Part shown: positions 25,983-34,606 of the stretch, in pieces
How the letters are laid out: every line of letters begins with the position of its first letter
Position numbering within the stretch: the stretch's first letter is position 1
Assembly (NCBI GenBank): GCA_019636195.1
Contig: JAHBYA010000004.1
Span: forward strand, 305,437-369,436
Direction: 5' to 3'
Length of the DNA: 64,000 nt
Source: Planctomycetota bacterium
GTDB taxonomy: Bacteria > Planctomycetota > UBA8742 > UBA2392
Position numbers and translations under genes: made by a program
The notes under the pieces: generated by a model
What the model saw: only the letters and a program-made list of their open reading frames with translations
What the model was told of the DNA's origin: nothing
Database searches by the model: none

Positions 25983-26663
25983 TCAACGTACGAACTTGTA
26001 GCCGCTGCCGCGCATGGTCAGGATGTGGCTGGGGTTGTTGATGTCAGGCTCAATCTTCTGGCGCAGCTTGTTGATGAAGTTGTCAACCGTGCGGTCCGTG
26101 CCGTAGTAGTCGAAGCCCCAGACTTTGCCAAGGATTTCCTGGCGGCTGAGCACCTTGCCCTCGTTTTCGAGGAACAGCTTGAGCATCAGGAACTCTTTCT
26201 GCGACAGCTCAATCTGCTTGCCGTTGCGGCGCAGCACCTGTCCCTTCACGTCAAGGTTATGTTCGCCGAAGTTGTAGTCGGCCTCGGCGGTCTCAAAGCG
26301 CTTGCTGCGGCGGACGGCGGCATTGACTCGGGCGACAACCTCCGCTACTGAAAAGGGCTTGGTCACGTAGTCGTCGGCGCCCAGCTCAAGGCCCATGATC
26401 TTGTCGATTTCCTGGGTCTTGGCCGTGAGCATGATGATGGGCATGGTCATGCCCTGCTTGCGCACTTGGCGGCAGATGTCAAAGCCTGACAGCTTTGGCA
26501 GCATCACGTCCAGCAGCAGGATGTCCGGGCGGCGCTCAAGCGCCAGCTTCAGGCCTTCGTCGCCGTCGCTGGCTGTGATAACCGAGTAACCTTCAACCTG
26601 AAGGTTCAGCTCAAGGCCGCGCTGGATAGAAGGATCGTCCTCAACGACGAGGATAGTTTCCAT
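25983..26663 (-). CDS. OmpR/PhoB-family response regulator
   Basis: The product is 226 residues. The receiver domain (1-120) has acidic D9/D10, the phospho-acceptor D52 in LLLDVMLP, Thr80 and the conserved K102 in VTKPF. A winged-helix DNA-binding domain follows (about 130-226), with the recognition region [20 protein letters not shown] and the terminal wing [15 protein letters not shown]. It is an orphan here: the only histidine kinase in the window is 23 kb away at 49721. They could pair, but this is not shown. Confidence 0.93.
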   Translation of the reverse strand: METILVVEDDPSIQRGLELNLQVEGYSVITASDGDEGLKLALERRPDILLLDVMLPKLSGFDICRQVRKQGMTMPIIMLTAKTQEIDKIMGLELGADDYVTKPFSVAEVVARVNAAVRRSKRFETAEADYNFGEHNLDVKGQVLRRNGKQIELSQKEFLMLKLFLENEGKVLSRQEILGKVWGFDYYGTDRTVDNFINKLRQKIEPDINNPSHILTMRGSGYKFVR

Positions 26664-26785
26664 GAACTTCCCTTGCTTGACGGGTCAACTGGTCAGCCTA
26701 GTATATGCGCCCCGCGGATGGGGGCAAGCAAGCGCAAGTGCCGCAAGCACTTGCAGGCCGGCAACCCCCGCGCGTTCAAGATCCG

Positions 26786-26862
26786 GGGCGCTTAGCTCAG
26801 TTGGCTAGAGCACTGTCTTCACACGGCAGGGGTCACTGGTTCGAGTCCAGTAGCGCCCACCA
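26786..26862 (+). tRNA. tRNA-Val (anticodon CAC)
   Basis: The cloverleaf is complete: acceptor GGGCGCT/AGCGCCC, D-stem GCTC/GAGC, anticodon stem CTGTC/GGCAG (one T-G pair) with loop TTCACAC giving anticodon CAC, variable loop GGGTC, and T-stem ACTGG/CCAGT with loop TTCGAGT. The 3' CCA is encoded. The last 44 bases overlap the end of a minus-strand coding frame. Confidence 0.97.
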
Positions 26863-27565
26863 CATCCTCCCCGGCAGGCGCAGACGCCCTCCTGATTGCG
26901 GCGTCTCTTGCCCCGTTCCTGGCCGCCAGCGTGGCCACCGCCAGCGCGGCGGCCACCCACAGCGTACCCGCGTTCAACAGCCCGTAGGCGGGCTCGTCGG
27001 TCAGCACGCTCAACTGCCCAAGGTACAGCACCTGCCGCCGCAGCGGGTCGCCACCCAGCGCGTCCTGGCTGAAGCCCAGCCAGGGGCACCCGCCGTGCGC
27101 CCAGATTGCGGCAGTTTCACGGAACACCGGCACCGAGCCCGCAAAGAACGGCAGTCCGCACAGCGCCAGCCAGACAAAGCCGGCAACAATCCCCAGCGCG
27201 CGGTGCTGCCCGCCGATGCCTGCGCCCAGCAGCGTGCCCGCGCCGCACCACACCAGCGCGCGGAACCACAACGCGGGCTCAAACACGGTAAGCACGGTGA
27301 CCAGCACAAGCGCCGAGCACAACCCCGCCAGCGCGTTGCCTGCGGTGGTGCGCGACCGGCCAACGGCCGCTGCACCAAGCGGCACGCTCAGGCACACGCT
27401 GATCATGGCCAGCACGGTGCGGTCGGATGCGTCCAGCGGCGAAAGCCACATGCCCACGGCGGCAATCGCGGCGGCAGCAGCGCCCGCGGCAGCGCCAGCC
27501 AGTGCGGCTTTACTCGTCGTCGTCTTCGGGGACGGGGACTTCAAGAATTTCGTCGTCGTCGTCAA
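26819..27565 (-). CDS. Membrane protein of unknown function whose end overlaps a tRNA
   Basis: The longest frame gives 248 residues with about six hydrophobic segments (first AALAGAAAGAAAAAIAAVGM; later AGFVWLALCGLPFFAGSV). The start is uncertain: a TTG at 27565 lies inside the rnc coding region, while an ATG at 27451 would shorten the first helix. The last 15 or so residues (VGATGLEPVTPAV) are antisense translation of tRNA-Val, a phrase common at artefactual protein ends. The body may be real, with the stop supplied by the tRNA gene. It overlaps rnc by up to 56 bases, suggesting coupling. No family recognised. Confidence 0.5.
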   Translation of the reverse strand: MTTTTKFLKSPSPKTTTSKAALAGAAAGAAAAAIAAVGMWLSPLDASDRTVLAMISVCLSVPLGAAAVGRSRTTAGNALAGLCSALVLVTVLTVFEPALWFRALVWCGAGTLLGAGIGGQHRALGIVAGFVWLALCGLPFFAGSVPVFRETAAIWAHGGCPWLGFSQDALGGDPLRRQVLYLGQLSVLTDEPAYGLLNAGTLWVAAALAVATLAARNGARDAAIRRASAPAGEDVVGATGLEPVTPAV

Positions 27566-28322
27566 GCTTGTCGTACTCTTTCAGCAGTTCGGTCAGGGCC
27601 GCCTTGGCTGCGCGCTGTTCAGCTTCTTTCTTGTTACGTCCCACACCGGGCCCGAATGTGACGCCGTCAACCGAAACAACCACATGAAATTCCTTCAGGT
27701 GGTCGGGGCCGGCTTCCGTGATCACCTTGTACGTCGGGGCGCGCTCGTTGCGGCTTTGCACCAGGTGCTGCAGGGCGCTCTTGTAGTTCTGTTGAAACTG
27801 GTGGCTGGTAATGCTGCGGATGACAGGCCCCAGGTCGTCCTCAACGAACGCGCGGGCGGCATGAAGGCCGGCATCGAGATACAGCGCGCACAGCAGCGCC
27901 TCGTACAGGTTGGCCAAAATGCTGACGGGCAGCCTTGAGCCGCCTTCGCGGCGCACGCCCTTGCCCAGGTACATCAGGTCGGCAAAGCCGCGCTCGCGCA
28001 CGCGGTCGGCCAGCACGGCGCGGCTGACGGCCACTGACTTCACGCGGGTCAGCTCGCCTTCGGGAAAGTCGGGGTACCACTCGTACAGCATTTCGCTGAT
28101 GATCACGCCCAGCACGGCGTCGCCCAGGAACTCCATGCGTTCATTGCTGGGGTGCTTGTTGGTCTTGGCGCTGCTGTGGGTGAGCGCGTTGCGCAACTGG
28201 GTGATGTCGCGAAACTCGTGGCCCATCAGGGCGGCGGCTTTTTCAAGGCGCTCGGCGTCGCTGCCGGCAAAGGTTTTGCGCGATGCGGACTTGGGCTTTT
28301 CGCCCGCCGTTTCCGGGGCCAT
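27510..28322 (-). CDS. rnc: Ribonuclease III
   Basis: The product is 270 residues. The RNase III signature NERMEFLGDAVLG lies at residues 60-72 with the catalytic acids E64 and D68; the second site is in LANLYEALLCALYLD with E141. A double-stranded RNA-binding domain spans about 185-252 (NYKSALQHLVQSR to GRNKKEAEQRAAKAALTEL). The C-terminal tail is very acidic (YDKLDDDDEILEV, PVPEDDDE), longer than in E. coli. The dimer cleaves double-stranded rRNA precursors, mRNA and antisense duplexes in the cytoplasm. Confidence 0.97.
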   Translation of the reverse strand: MAPETAGEKPKSASRKTFAGSDAERLEKAAALMGHEFRDITQLRNALTHSSAKTNKHPSNERMEFLGDAVLGVIISEMLYEWYPDFPEGELTRVKSVAVSRAVLADRVRERGFADLMYLGKGVRREGGSRLPVSILANLYEALLCALYLDAGLHAARAFVEDDLGPVIRSITSHQFQQNYKSALQHLVQSRNERAPTYKVITEAGPDHLKEFHVVVSVDGVTFGPGVGRNKKEAEQRAAKAALTELLKEYDKLDDDDEILEVPVPEDDDE

Positions 28323-28417
28323 GCAGTCTCCTCAAGCAGGTGAGGAGTCCGGGGCGCCCCGAAGGGCGACGCGGACAACCCACGACGCCCATAGTCTAGC
28401 GGGCTGTCGCGCGTTGC

Positions 28418-29713
28418 CTAGAGTGTCGCGCGTTCCTGCCGCGTGCTCAGCGCCACCTTGTAGCGGCGCGCGCGGTTCAGGCCCGGCAGCACCGCCAGTT
28501 CCACCGCGATCGCGAACACGTAGCACACGATCGTGCTGGCAATGACGATCCGGAAGCGCCCCTCGTCCATCGCGATCAGGTAGCCGGACACGAAATTCGC
28601 CGCCGTAAAAAAGATGTGCCGTGACGAGTGCACCCACACAGCCACGGCGTTGCGGTCACGTTCATCGGCGACCTCCTGCGCAAATTGCTTGTAGATCGGC
28701 TCGCTGCCGTTCATCAGCACCTGCCGCGCGACAAATGCCGTGACCGCCGCCCACAGGTAGTGCCCCAGCGCCAGCTCTACGAAAAACGGCAGGCTCAGGA
28801 TCTGGCTGGCAATCATGACCTTCACGGGCCCGAAGCGACGCACCAGCGGCGGCGTGATCAGGTAGCCGACCACCAGCACGCCGAACATGACCATGAAGAT
28901 CGGGGCGATCTGTTGCGGGCTCAGGCCCCATTCGTTTTTGAAGTACACGTTAAAGAACGGAATCGTCAGGCCTGCGCCAAACCCGATCAGGATCTCCGGC
29001 AGGCCCAGCAGGAACAGCTTTTTCTTGTCGTGAAAGGTCAGGATCTGGCGCAGCGTCTTGCCCGCGCCGTCGGGCGGACCTTCGCGCACAAACGTGATCG
29101 GCACAATCGCGACCAGCACAAACGCCGCCGCGACCAGCAGTGTGGCACGGTACCCGAACAGCTGGGCCGGCACATGCTGGCCCAGCATCGTGGCGTCGCC
29201 CATGTTCGCGAACCACTGCTGCAGCAACCCTGACAGCAGGCTGCCGATGAAGCCCGACAGCGGCCAGCTCACGGCGCTGAGCAGCGCAAACCCGAACACG
29301 CGCTCTTTCATGCTGGTGTTGCGCATCAGAAACGGCGCGCCCAATGCCATGTTCAGGCTCATGGCGATGCCCGCCGCCAGCGCAGCACCCTGAAAAACCT
29401 CCAGCGTCCCGAACAAGCCCTGCGCCGCGAACCCGCACGCGTTGGCAACGCAGATCAGCATCACAAGCGTGCGCGCCCGGAAGCGACTGATGATCACGAC
29501 CGCGGGCAGTGCGATCAGCAGGCCGCCCAGGCTGTTGAAGCCCTGCACGCTGGTCACCTGTTCGTGGGCCAAACCCAGGTCAACCAGGTACTGGTTGCGC
29601 AGCACCATGAAGACCTGGCGCCCCACGCCCATGACCAGCGCGGCGCACAGCCACAACCACACGTTGCGCTTGAGCATGCCCAGCCCGGCCATGTATTCGC
29701 GCAGGCCGTTCAT
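28418..29713 (-). CDS. Major facilitator superfamily transporter
   Basis: The product is 431 residues with about 12 transmembrane segments in two halves. Recognisable points are the opening helix VWLWLCAALVMGVGRQVFMV and the loop 2-3 basic turn VVIISRFRARTLVML. A charged central loop (FVREGPPDGAGKTLRQIL) precedes the second half, PEILIGFGAGLTIPFFNVYF. The substrate is unknown. Its ATG overlaps the stop of pabB by four bases, so both are made from one mRNA; export or import of a chorismate- or folate-related compound is a guess only. Confidence 0.88.
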   Translation of the reverse strand: MNGLREYMAGLGMLKRNVWLWLCAALVMGVGRQVFMVLRNQYLVDLGLAHEQVTSVQGFNSLGGLLIALPAVVIISRFRARTLVMLICVANACGFAAQGLFGTLEVFQGAALAAGIAMSLNMALGAPFLMRNTSMKERVFGFALLSAVSWPLSGFIGSLLSGLLQQWFANMGDATMLGQHVPAQLFGYRATLLVAAAFVLVAIVPITFVREGPPDGAGKTLRQILTFHDKKKLFLLGLPEILIGFGAGLTIPFFNVYFKNEWGLSPQQIAPIFMVMFGVLVVGYLITPPLVRRFGPVKVMIASQILSLPFFVELALGHYLWAAVTAFVARQVLMNGSEPIYKQFAQEVADERDRNAVAVWVHSSRHIFFTAANFVSGYLIAMDEGRFRIVIASTIVCYVFAIAVELAVLPGLNRARRYKVALSTRQERATL

Positions 29714-31098
29714 CGGGCCTCCAGCGCGTGCTCAAGCGCATCGGCCTTGGCGCAGGTTTCGTCCCACTCGGCTTCAGGGTCGCTGTCGGCGACGATGCCG
29801 CCGCCCACGTGGTAGCTGACGCGCCCCGGCTCACACAGCAGCGTGCGGATCAGGATGTTGCTCTCAAGGCGGAAGTCCGGCGTAAGGTAGAACAGGCTGC
29901 CCGTGTAGGGGCCGCGCCGCACGGGCTCAAGATCGTGCAGGATCTGCATCGCCCGCACCTTGGGTGCGCCGCTGATGCTGCCGCCGGGAAACGTCGCGCG
30001 GATCAACGCCGCGGGTGTCACGCCCTCACGCAGGCTGCCCTGTACCGTCGCTTCGAGATGATGCACGCGCGCAAAACTATGGACGTGCAGCAGGCTCGGC
30101 ACCTTGACGCTGCCGGGCACGCACACCCGCGAAAGGTCGTTGCGCTCAAGATCGACAATCATCGTAAGCTCGGCGCGGTCCTTTTCGCTGGCGTGCAACT
30201 CCGTGCGCAGCCGATAGTCCTGCTCCGGCGTGTTGCCGCGCGGCCGGGTGCCCTTGATGGGGCGCGTTTCCACCAGTCCGTTGTGAACTGACAAAAAGCG
30301 CTCCGGCGAGCTGCTCAGGACATACCGGCCCTGCCCGCAGTCCAGAAATCCCCCGAACGGGGCGGCGTTATGCGTGCGCAGCTTCAGGTACAGGCGTACG
30401 GGCTCAGCCTGGCCGTGGCGCACGACCTCGCGGGTCAAGTTGGCCTGGTAAACGTCGCCCTGCCGAATGTGCTCTTTCACCACCGCGACCTGCTGCAGGT
30501 AGTCATCGCGCGAAGTCGAAAGCTCGGGCGCGCCAAGATGCGCGGGCGCCGGATCAGGGCCTTCGCGCACCAGGTTCTCCAGCGCCGCCGCCAGCTCGGC
30601 GATGCCCGCAAATGCGCCCGGCGCGCCGCGCAAGTGGCGAAGCTCGCAGCGCTTTCCGTCCCAGGCCAGCGTCCAGGGGTAGAAGCCCGCCCACAGGTCG
30701 GGGAACTGCGGGCCGCCCACCTTCGGCGCCGGCAGCTTTTCAATGGCGCAGCGCAGGTCAAAACCCAGCAGGCCCGCCCAACCGCCGTAGAAGCCTTCAA
30801 CTTCGGGCGGCTTGACCAGCGGGCACTCCTGCACGGTAAATTGCTCCACGCGCTCGAACAGTTCCAGCGCGTTGCCCTCAAGTACCGAGACCGACTTGCC
30901 GCGCACCCACGTCGCCGCCTGCCCGGTGCACGACAGCAGCATGGTCGGGCCAAACGAGAGGTAACTGTACCGGCCAAGCTCGCCGGCCAGCGCGCTGTCA
31001 AACAGCACGGCGTGGGGCCGCTGCGTGAGCACTTCAAGGCAGCGCTGCCACCCGCCCGGCGGGTCAAACGGCGCAACTTCAAGGGTCAGCGGCAGCAT
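29710..31098 (-). CDS. pabB: Aminodeoxychorismate synthase component I
   Basis: The product is 462 residues. The chorismate-binding domain is complete: DVYQANLTREV, ETRPIKGTRPRGNTPEQD, MIVDLERNDLSRVC and TFPGGSISGAPKVRAMQI, ending in the glycine-rich YHVGGGIVADSDPEAEWDET. YQANL and the GGSISGAPK form favour PabB over anthranilate synthase TrpE, although the two are close. With a PabA glutaminase it makes 4-amino-4-deoxychorismate for p-aminobenzoate and folate. No pabA or pabC lies in the window. It is the first gene of a pair with the MFS transporter. Confidence 0.88.
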   Translation of the reverse strand: MLPLTLEVAPFDPPGGWQRCLEVLTQRPHAVLFDSALAGELGRYSYLSFGPTMLLSCTGQAATWVRGKSVSVLEGNALELFERVEQFTVQECPLVKPPEVEGFYGGWAGLLGFDLRCAIEKLPAPKVGGPQFPDLWAGFYPWTLAWDGKRCELRHLRGAPGAFAGIAELAAALENLVREGPDPAPAHLGAPELSTSRDDYLQQVAVVKEHIRQGDVYQANLTREVVRHGQAEPVRLYLKLRTHNAAPFGGFLDCGQGRYVLSSSPERFLSVHNGLVETRPIKGTRPRGNTPEQDYRLRTELHASEKDRAELTMIVDLERNDLSRVCVPGSVKVPSLLHVHSFARVHHLEATVQGSLREGVTPAALIRATFPGGSISGAPKVRAMQILHDLEPVRRGPYTGSLFYLTPDFRLESNILIRTLLCEPGRVSYHVGGGIVADSDPEAEWDETCAKADALEHALEAR

Positions 31099-31242
31099 GA
31101 GGGGACGCTAACACAATTTTGCGGGCGCGTAAGGGCCGCTTGGCGCGGCGGCGGCCAGCCAGAACAGGGCGATTGTCCCACCCACGGGCGCGCAGAAAAC
31201 GTTATATTAGTGCAAGCCGGTCAGCCCCGGCTGGAGGCCATG

Positions 31243-32424
31243 ATGAAAACACTTGTCCGCTGGATGGTAGTGTTTGCAGCCCTCGGATTCGCGGCCCCGC
31301 TCAGCCTTGCCCAGGAAGGCGAAGGTGATGCGGGCGACGCCGCGGCCCAGCGCCTGCTGAACAAGAACTACATCAATGAAGACCTGAAAGAGTCGGTCAA
31401 GAAGGGGCTCAAGCGCCTTGCCGAATTGCAGGACGCCAACGGCGCGTTCACGCGCGCCGGCGGGCACAACGTAGGCATTGCCACGTCCTCACTGGCGGGC
31501 ATGGCCCTGCTGGCCTCGGGCAGCACGCCGGAAAAGGGCCCGTACTCAACCAACATTCGCAAGTGCATTGACTGGCTTTTGAGCACGCAGGACCGCAACA
31601 CCGGTTACTTTACCGGCGAGCAGGACGGCAGCCGCATCCACGGCCACGGCTACGCGACGCTGTTCCTGGCGCAGTGCTACGGCGCGCTGGAAGACGGCAA
31701 CCAGAAAGACCGCATCAAGAAAGCACTGGAAGCCGCCGTTGAGCGCATCAGCAAGGGCCAGACCAAGTTCGGTGGTTGGGGTTATGTGCCCGACGACCTT
31801 ACATGGGACGAAGGCAGCACTACGGTCTGCTGCATCCAGGCCCTGCGCGCAGCCAGCGACGCCGGCATCAAGGTCAAGAAAGAAACCATCCAGGGCGCCA
31901 TCAAGTACATGTACGACTCAGCCGAGCGCCGCACCTTCATCCACAACAAGGAAGAGCACACCGGCTACACCTTCAAGTACTCGCTGGCCAGCGGCTGGAA
32001 CAGCGACAGCTACGCGCTGTGTGCCGCCGCAATCTCGACGCTGAACGGCATCGGCGTGTACGCCGAAGGCGCGACGTGGGACGAGCATGACATAGGCAAG
32101 GTGTACGCGGGCGGCCTTCGCTGGCTGCGCTTCAAGCTGGATGACTTCCTGGGCCGTCGCAAGGCTGGCCAGGGCGCGCTGGACGTCAGCCACTTCTACT
32201 ACGCGCACTTTTACGCCGTGCAGGCGATGTGGATGGCCAACGAGGAAGTGTACTTCGACGAGTACTTCCCCAAGATTCGCGACCTGCTGGTCGAAGAACA
32301 GAAGCGCAACCCCGCCAACAACGGCGGCTGGCCAAGCCAGAGCTACGGCGAAGCGTACACCACGGCGTTTGCCCTGCTGATCTTGCAGGTGCCGTACCAG
32401 TTGCTGCCGCTGTACACGAAGTAG
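31243..32424 (+). CDS. Secreted prenyltransferase/squalene-cyclase-like repeat protein
   Basis: The product is 393 residues. Two adjacent ATGs occur at 31240 and 31243; GGAGG at 31233-31237 is better spaced (5 bases) for the second. The signal peptide ends at PLSLAQ. The mature protein has repeated alpha/alpha-toroid units: RLAELQDANGAFTRAGGHNV, WLLSTQDRNTGYFTGEQDG, KGQTKFGGWGYVPDDLTWDE and NNGGWPSQSYGEAYTTAFAL. Catalytic DxDD and QW-motif sets of true squalene-hopene cyclases are not clear, so it is more likely a secreted protein of the same fold, a type common in planctomycetes. Function unknown. Confidence 0.85.
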   Translation: MKTLVRWMVVFAALGFAAPLSLAQEGEGDAGDAAAQRLLNKNYINEDLKESVKKGLKRLAELQDANGAFTRAGGHNVGIATSSLAGMALLASGSTPEKGPYSTNIRKCIDWLLSTQDRNTGYFTGEQDGSRIHGHGYATLFLAQCYGALEDGNQKDRIKKALEAAVERISKGQTKFGGWGYVPDDLTWDEGSTTVCCIQALRAASDAGIKVKKETIQGAIKYMYDSAERRTFIHNKEEHTGYTFKYSLASGWNSDSYALCAAAISTLNGIGVYAEGATWDEHDIGKVYAGGLRWLRFKLDDFLGRRKAGQGALDVSHFYYAHFYAVQAMWMANEEVYFDEYFPKIRDLLVEEQKRNPANNGGWPSQSYGEAYTTAFALLILQVPYQLLPLYTK

Positions 32425-32430
32425 CCGCGC

Positions 32431-33408
32431 TTAGGCCAGCATCGCCGCGATGTCCCGGCGCAGGGCCAGCACAGCCACGCCGCCGACCGCGACCAGCGCG
32501 CCGACCACCGCCCGCGCGGTGATTTTTTCCTTGTACACGATGCGCACGATCACGATCACCAGCACCGGGCTGATCGACATGACCGTGGCCGCGACGGCGG
32601 TGTTGGTCAGCGAGACCGCCGCCAGGCTGAGAGTCACGCCGACAAACGGCCCGAACATGGCGCCGCCGGCGGTTTGCGCCATCGCTTTTCGGTTGCGCAT
32701 GGCAGCCAGAGTTTTCGGCAGCTGGCCGATGATTACGCCGTAACCCACCAGCAGCGCCATGCCCGCCACCATGCGAACGAACGTCCCGAACAGCGGGCTG
32801 ACCGGCAACACGTTGTCGGCGCTCACGCCGGCAACCTCGTTCAGCCAGCCGGTCGGATCAGCCATGCCCAGCCCGGCTTTGCTCAGGATCAGCCCGCCCG
32901 CCTGTCCAAGCGCGCCCAGGATGCCCATGACAATGCCCCATAGCGCGTTGCCCTGGATTTCGCCGGGCTGGCTGCGCTCGAGCACCACCCACATCACGCC
33001 CGCCAGCGTGATCGCCATGCCGACGACACCGACCCAGCCCAGTGTTTCGTCCAGCAGCGGGATCATCAGCAGTGCCGCAAAGCCCGGCGCCAGCGCCCAC
33101 AGCAGTGTCGCGCGACGCGGGCCCAGTATCTGCAACGCCTGAAAGCCCGCGGCGTCGCCCAGTGTCAAGCCGACCAGCCCCGAAAGCGCCAGCAGGATCA
33201 TCTGCGGCCATGGCGCCATCACGTAGACGCCGGCTATCGCGCAGGCCGCGCCGAGCAACAGACAGGCCATGACCAGCCGGATCTGGTTGACATGAAACTG
33301 GCCCACGCGGCGCGCGGCGGCGGCAAAGAACATTGCGGTAAACGCCCAGCAGAAGGCGGTACCAAGCGCGGCGGCAATCCCCTGTGCGTCCCGGGTGAGC
33401 GCAAGCAT
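32431..33408 (-). CDS. EamA/DMT-family membrane transporter
   Basis: The product is 325 residues with ten predicted helices, two EamA repeats. The first repeat begins GTAFCWAFTAMFFAAAARRV and ends LLDETLGWVGVVGMAITLAG. The second ends ISPVLVIVIVRIVYKEKITA followed by GALVAVGGVAVLAL. Members export amino acids, nucleotides or other small metabolites; the substrate is unknown. It converges with the prenyltransferase-repeat gene with only 6 bases between the stops. Confidence 0.88.
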   Translation of the reverse strand: MLALTRDAQGIAAALGTAFCWAFTAMFFAAAARRVGQFHVNQIRLVMACLLLGAACAIAGVYVMAPWPQMILLALSGLVGLTLGDAAGFQALQILGPRRATLLWALAPGFAALLMIPLLDETLGWVGVVGMAITLAGVMWVVLERSQPGEIQGNALWGIVMGILGALGQAGGLILSKAGLGMADPTGWLNEVAGVSADNVLPVSPLFGTFVRMVAGMALLVGYGVIIGQLPKTLAAMRNRKAMAQTAGGAMFGPFVGVTLSLAAVSLTNTAVAATVMSISPVLVIVIVRIVYKEKITARAVVGALVAVGGVAVLALRRDIAAMLA

Positions 33409-33478
33409 CGCGGGAGCATTGTTTGCCGCCGGCGCGCGTCAAGCGGCGGCCGGCAACGCCGCATGCAGTGGCCTGCCC

Positions 33479-34123
33479 CTATGCGTGACAGCGCGTGGCG
33501 AGCATCAACGCCAGCGGTCGCTCATGGGGCCGCAGGTACAGCGCATTGCACAGTTCGCGCCATGCGGCTTGGTCCGCAGGCCGCGGCACCTGCGGCTGGC
33601 CGAACACGGGGTGGGCCGGGTTCAGCAGGCCTGCGCGCTCAAGCAGCGGCAGCAACTCAATGTCTTCGCCCCAGCGCAGGATGCCGCGGCCAATGGCGTC
33701 ACAGTCCGGCCTCACGAATGGCACGCCTTCATGGGCCAGCGCACTCAGCGCACGGGCGCGGGCAATCAGCAGCGGCTTGATGGTATGGGCGACAAAGCCG
33801 TGCTTGCGGCGGCGGGCAATGATGCGAATCGCGCGGCCCTCAAGCGCGTAACCGTACACGACCTGTCCGTCCAGCCGCAGGCCGCGTTCGTCGCGGGAAA
33901 GCGGGTTGGCAATGAAGCGCGTCCAGAGTGCATCCACGATGCCAAGGATCAGCATGCCGAACGTGAGCGCGCCAAAGGCCGCCGACAAGCCAAGCAGGTT
34001 GATCGCGATCGGCTCGTGCCACGCCGGCGGCACGATGACGATGCCCACGGCGATAGCCGAAGCGATGACCAGCGCCAAACCAAAAAGTGGAAGAAACTTG
34101 CAGACAGAACGGCCGGCGCACAT
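33479..34123 (-). CDS. Membrane protein of unknown function
   Basis: The product is 214 residues from the ATG at 34123, which has GAGGT close upstream; the frame extends to a GTG at 34171. Two transmembrane helices lie near the N-terminus (FLPLFGLALVIASAIAVGIV and NLLGLSAAFGALTFGMLILG), followed by a soluble domain of about 130 residues (IRIIARRRKHGFVAHTIKPL and so on) predicted to face the cytoplasm. No motif recognised. It stands alone between an EamA transporter and a VOC protein on the same strand. Confidence 0.65.
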   Translation of the reverse strand: MCAGRSVCKFLPLFGLALVIASAIAVGIVIVPPAWHEPIAINLLGLSAAFGALTFGMLILGIVDALWTRFIANPLSRDERGLRLDGQVVYGYALEGRAIRIIARRRKHGFVAHTIKPLLIARARALSALAHEGVPFVRPDCDAIGRGILRWGEDIELLPLLERAGLLNPAHPVFGQPQVPRPADQAAWRELCNALYLRPHERPLALMLATRCHA

Positions 34124-34203
34124 GGCACACCTCAACGCCCCGTAACCCGCTCTCCTTGGGGATTGTACCACACCAAAACGCGCCGCGGCGGCAAAAGCGG
34201 GCT

Positions 34204-34593
34204 TTACGCACGCTGGGCCACCGCCAGCACATAGCCGTCATGGTCCATGAAGTAGGCCGCTTGATCTCCCCAGTCCCGCCGCGCAAGCGGCGACGTGCAG
34301 ACTGCCCCGTTTGCGGCCAGTCGGGCGCTCACAGTTCTTACGTCGGGGACGTGCAGGTAAATCTCTGCGCGCGGGCATCCGTCCACGGGACGTTGCGCGC
34401 CAAGCGCGTCGCCCAGGAAGTGCCGTGTGTTCTGCTGCGGCATCAGCCCAAGCCGGGCGCCATCGTTCAGCCGGTACTCGACGTACACAGGCACATCTAC
34501 CGTCTTCTCGAAGCCGAACACGGCATCGTAGAACGTCGCTGCCCTGGCCAGGTCAGCGACATAGAGGATGGTCAGCGAAAGTTCGGCCCGCAT
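34204..34593 (-). CDS. VOC (glyoxalase/bleomycin-resistance) family protein
   Basis: The product is 129 residues, a single-unit VOC protein. The pattern LTILYVADLARAATFYDAVF, then RLGLMPQQNTRHFLG, AEIYLHVPDVRTVSARL and WGDQAAYFMDHDGYVLAVAQ follows the beta-alpha-beta-beta-beta modules of the superfamily. Potential metal ligands include His and Glu in the strands, but not all can be fixed. It may be an isomerase, dioxygenase or antibiotic-binding protein. Its stop lies 13 bases past the uvrB start, so uvrB follows it directly upstream on the same strand. Confidence 0.88.
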   Translation of the reverse strand: MRAELSLTILYVADLARAATFYDAVFGFEKTVDVPVYVEYRLNDGARLGLMPQQNTRHFLGDALGAQRPVDGCPRAEIYLHVPDVRTVSARLAANGAVCTSPLARRDWGDQAAYFMDHDGYVLAVAQRA

Positions 34594-34606
34594 GTGAAAG
34601 CCCTGT

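Noticed and set aside
30370..31242. Long upstream extension of the prenyltransferase-repeat protein
   Set aside because: It is antisense to pabB; the signal peptide and GGAGG place the start at 31243.
31243..32424. Calling the repeat protein a squalene-hopene cyclase
   Set aside because: It is about 390 residues, has a signal peptide and lacks a clear DxDD motif; true cyclases are about 630 residues and membrane-bound inside.
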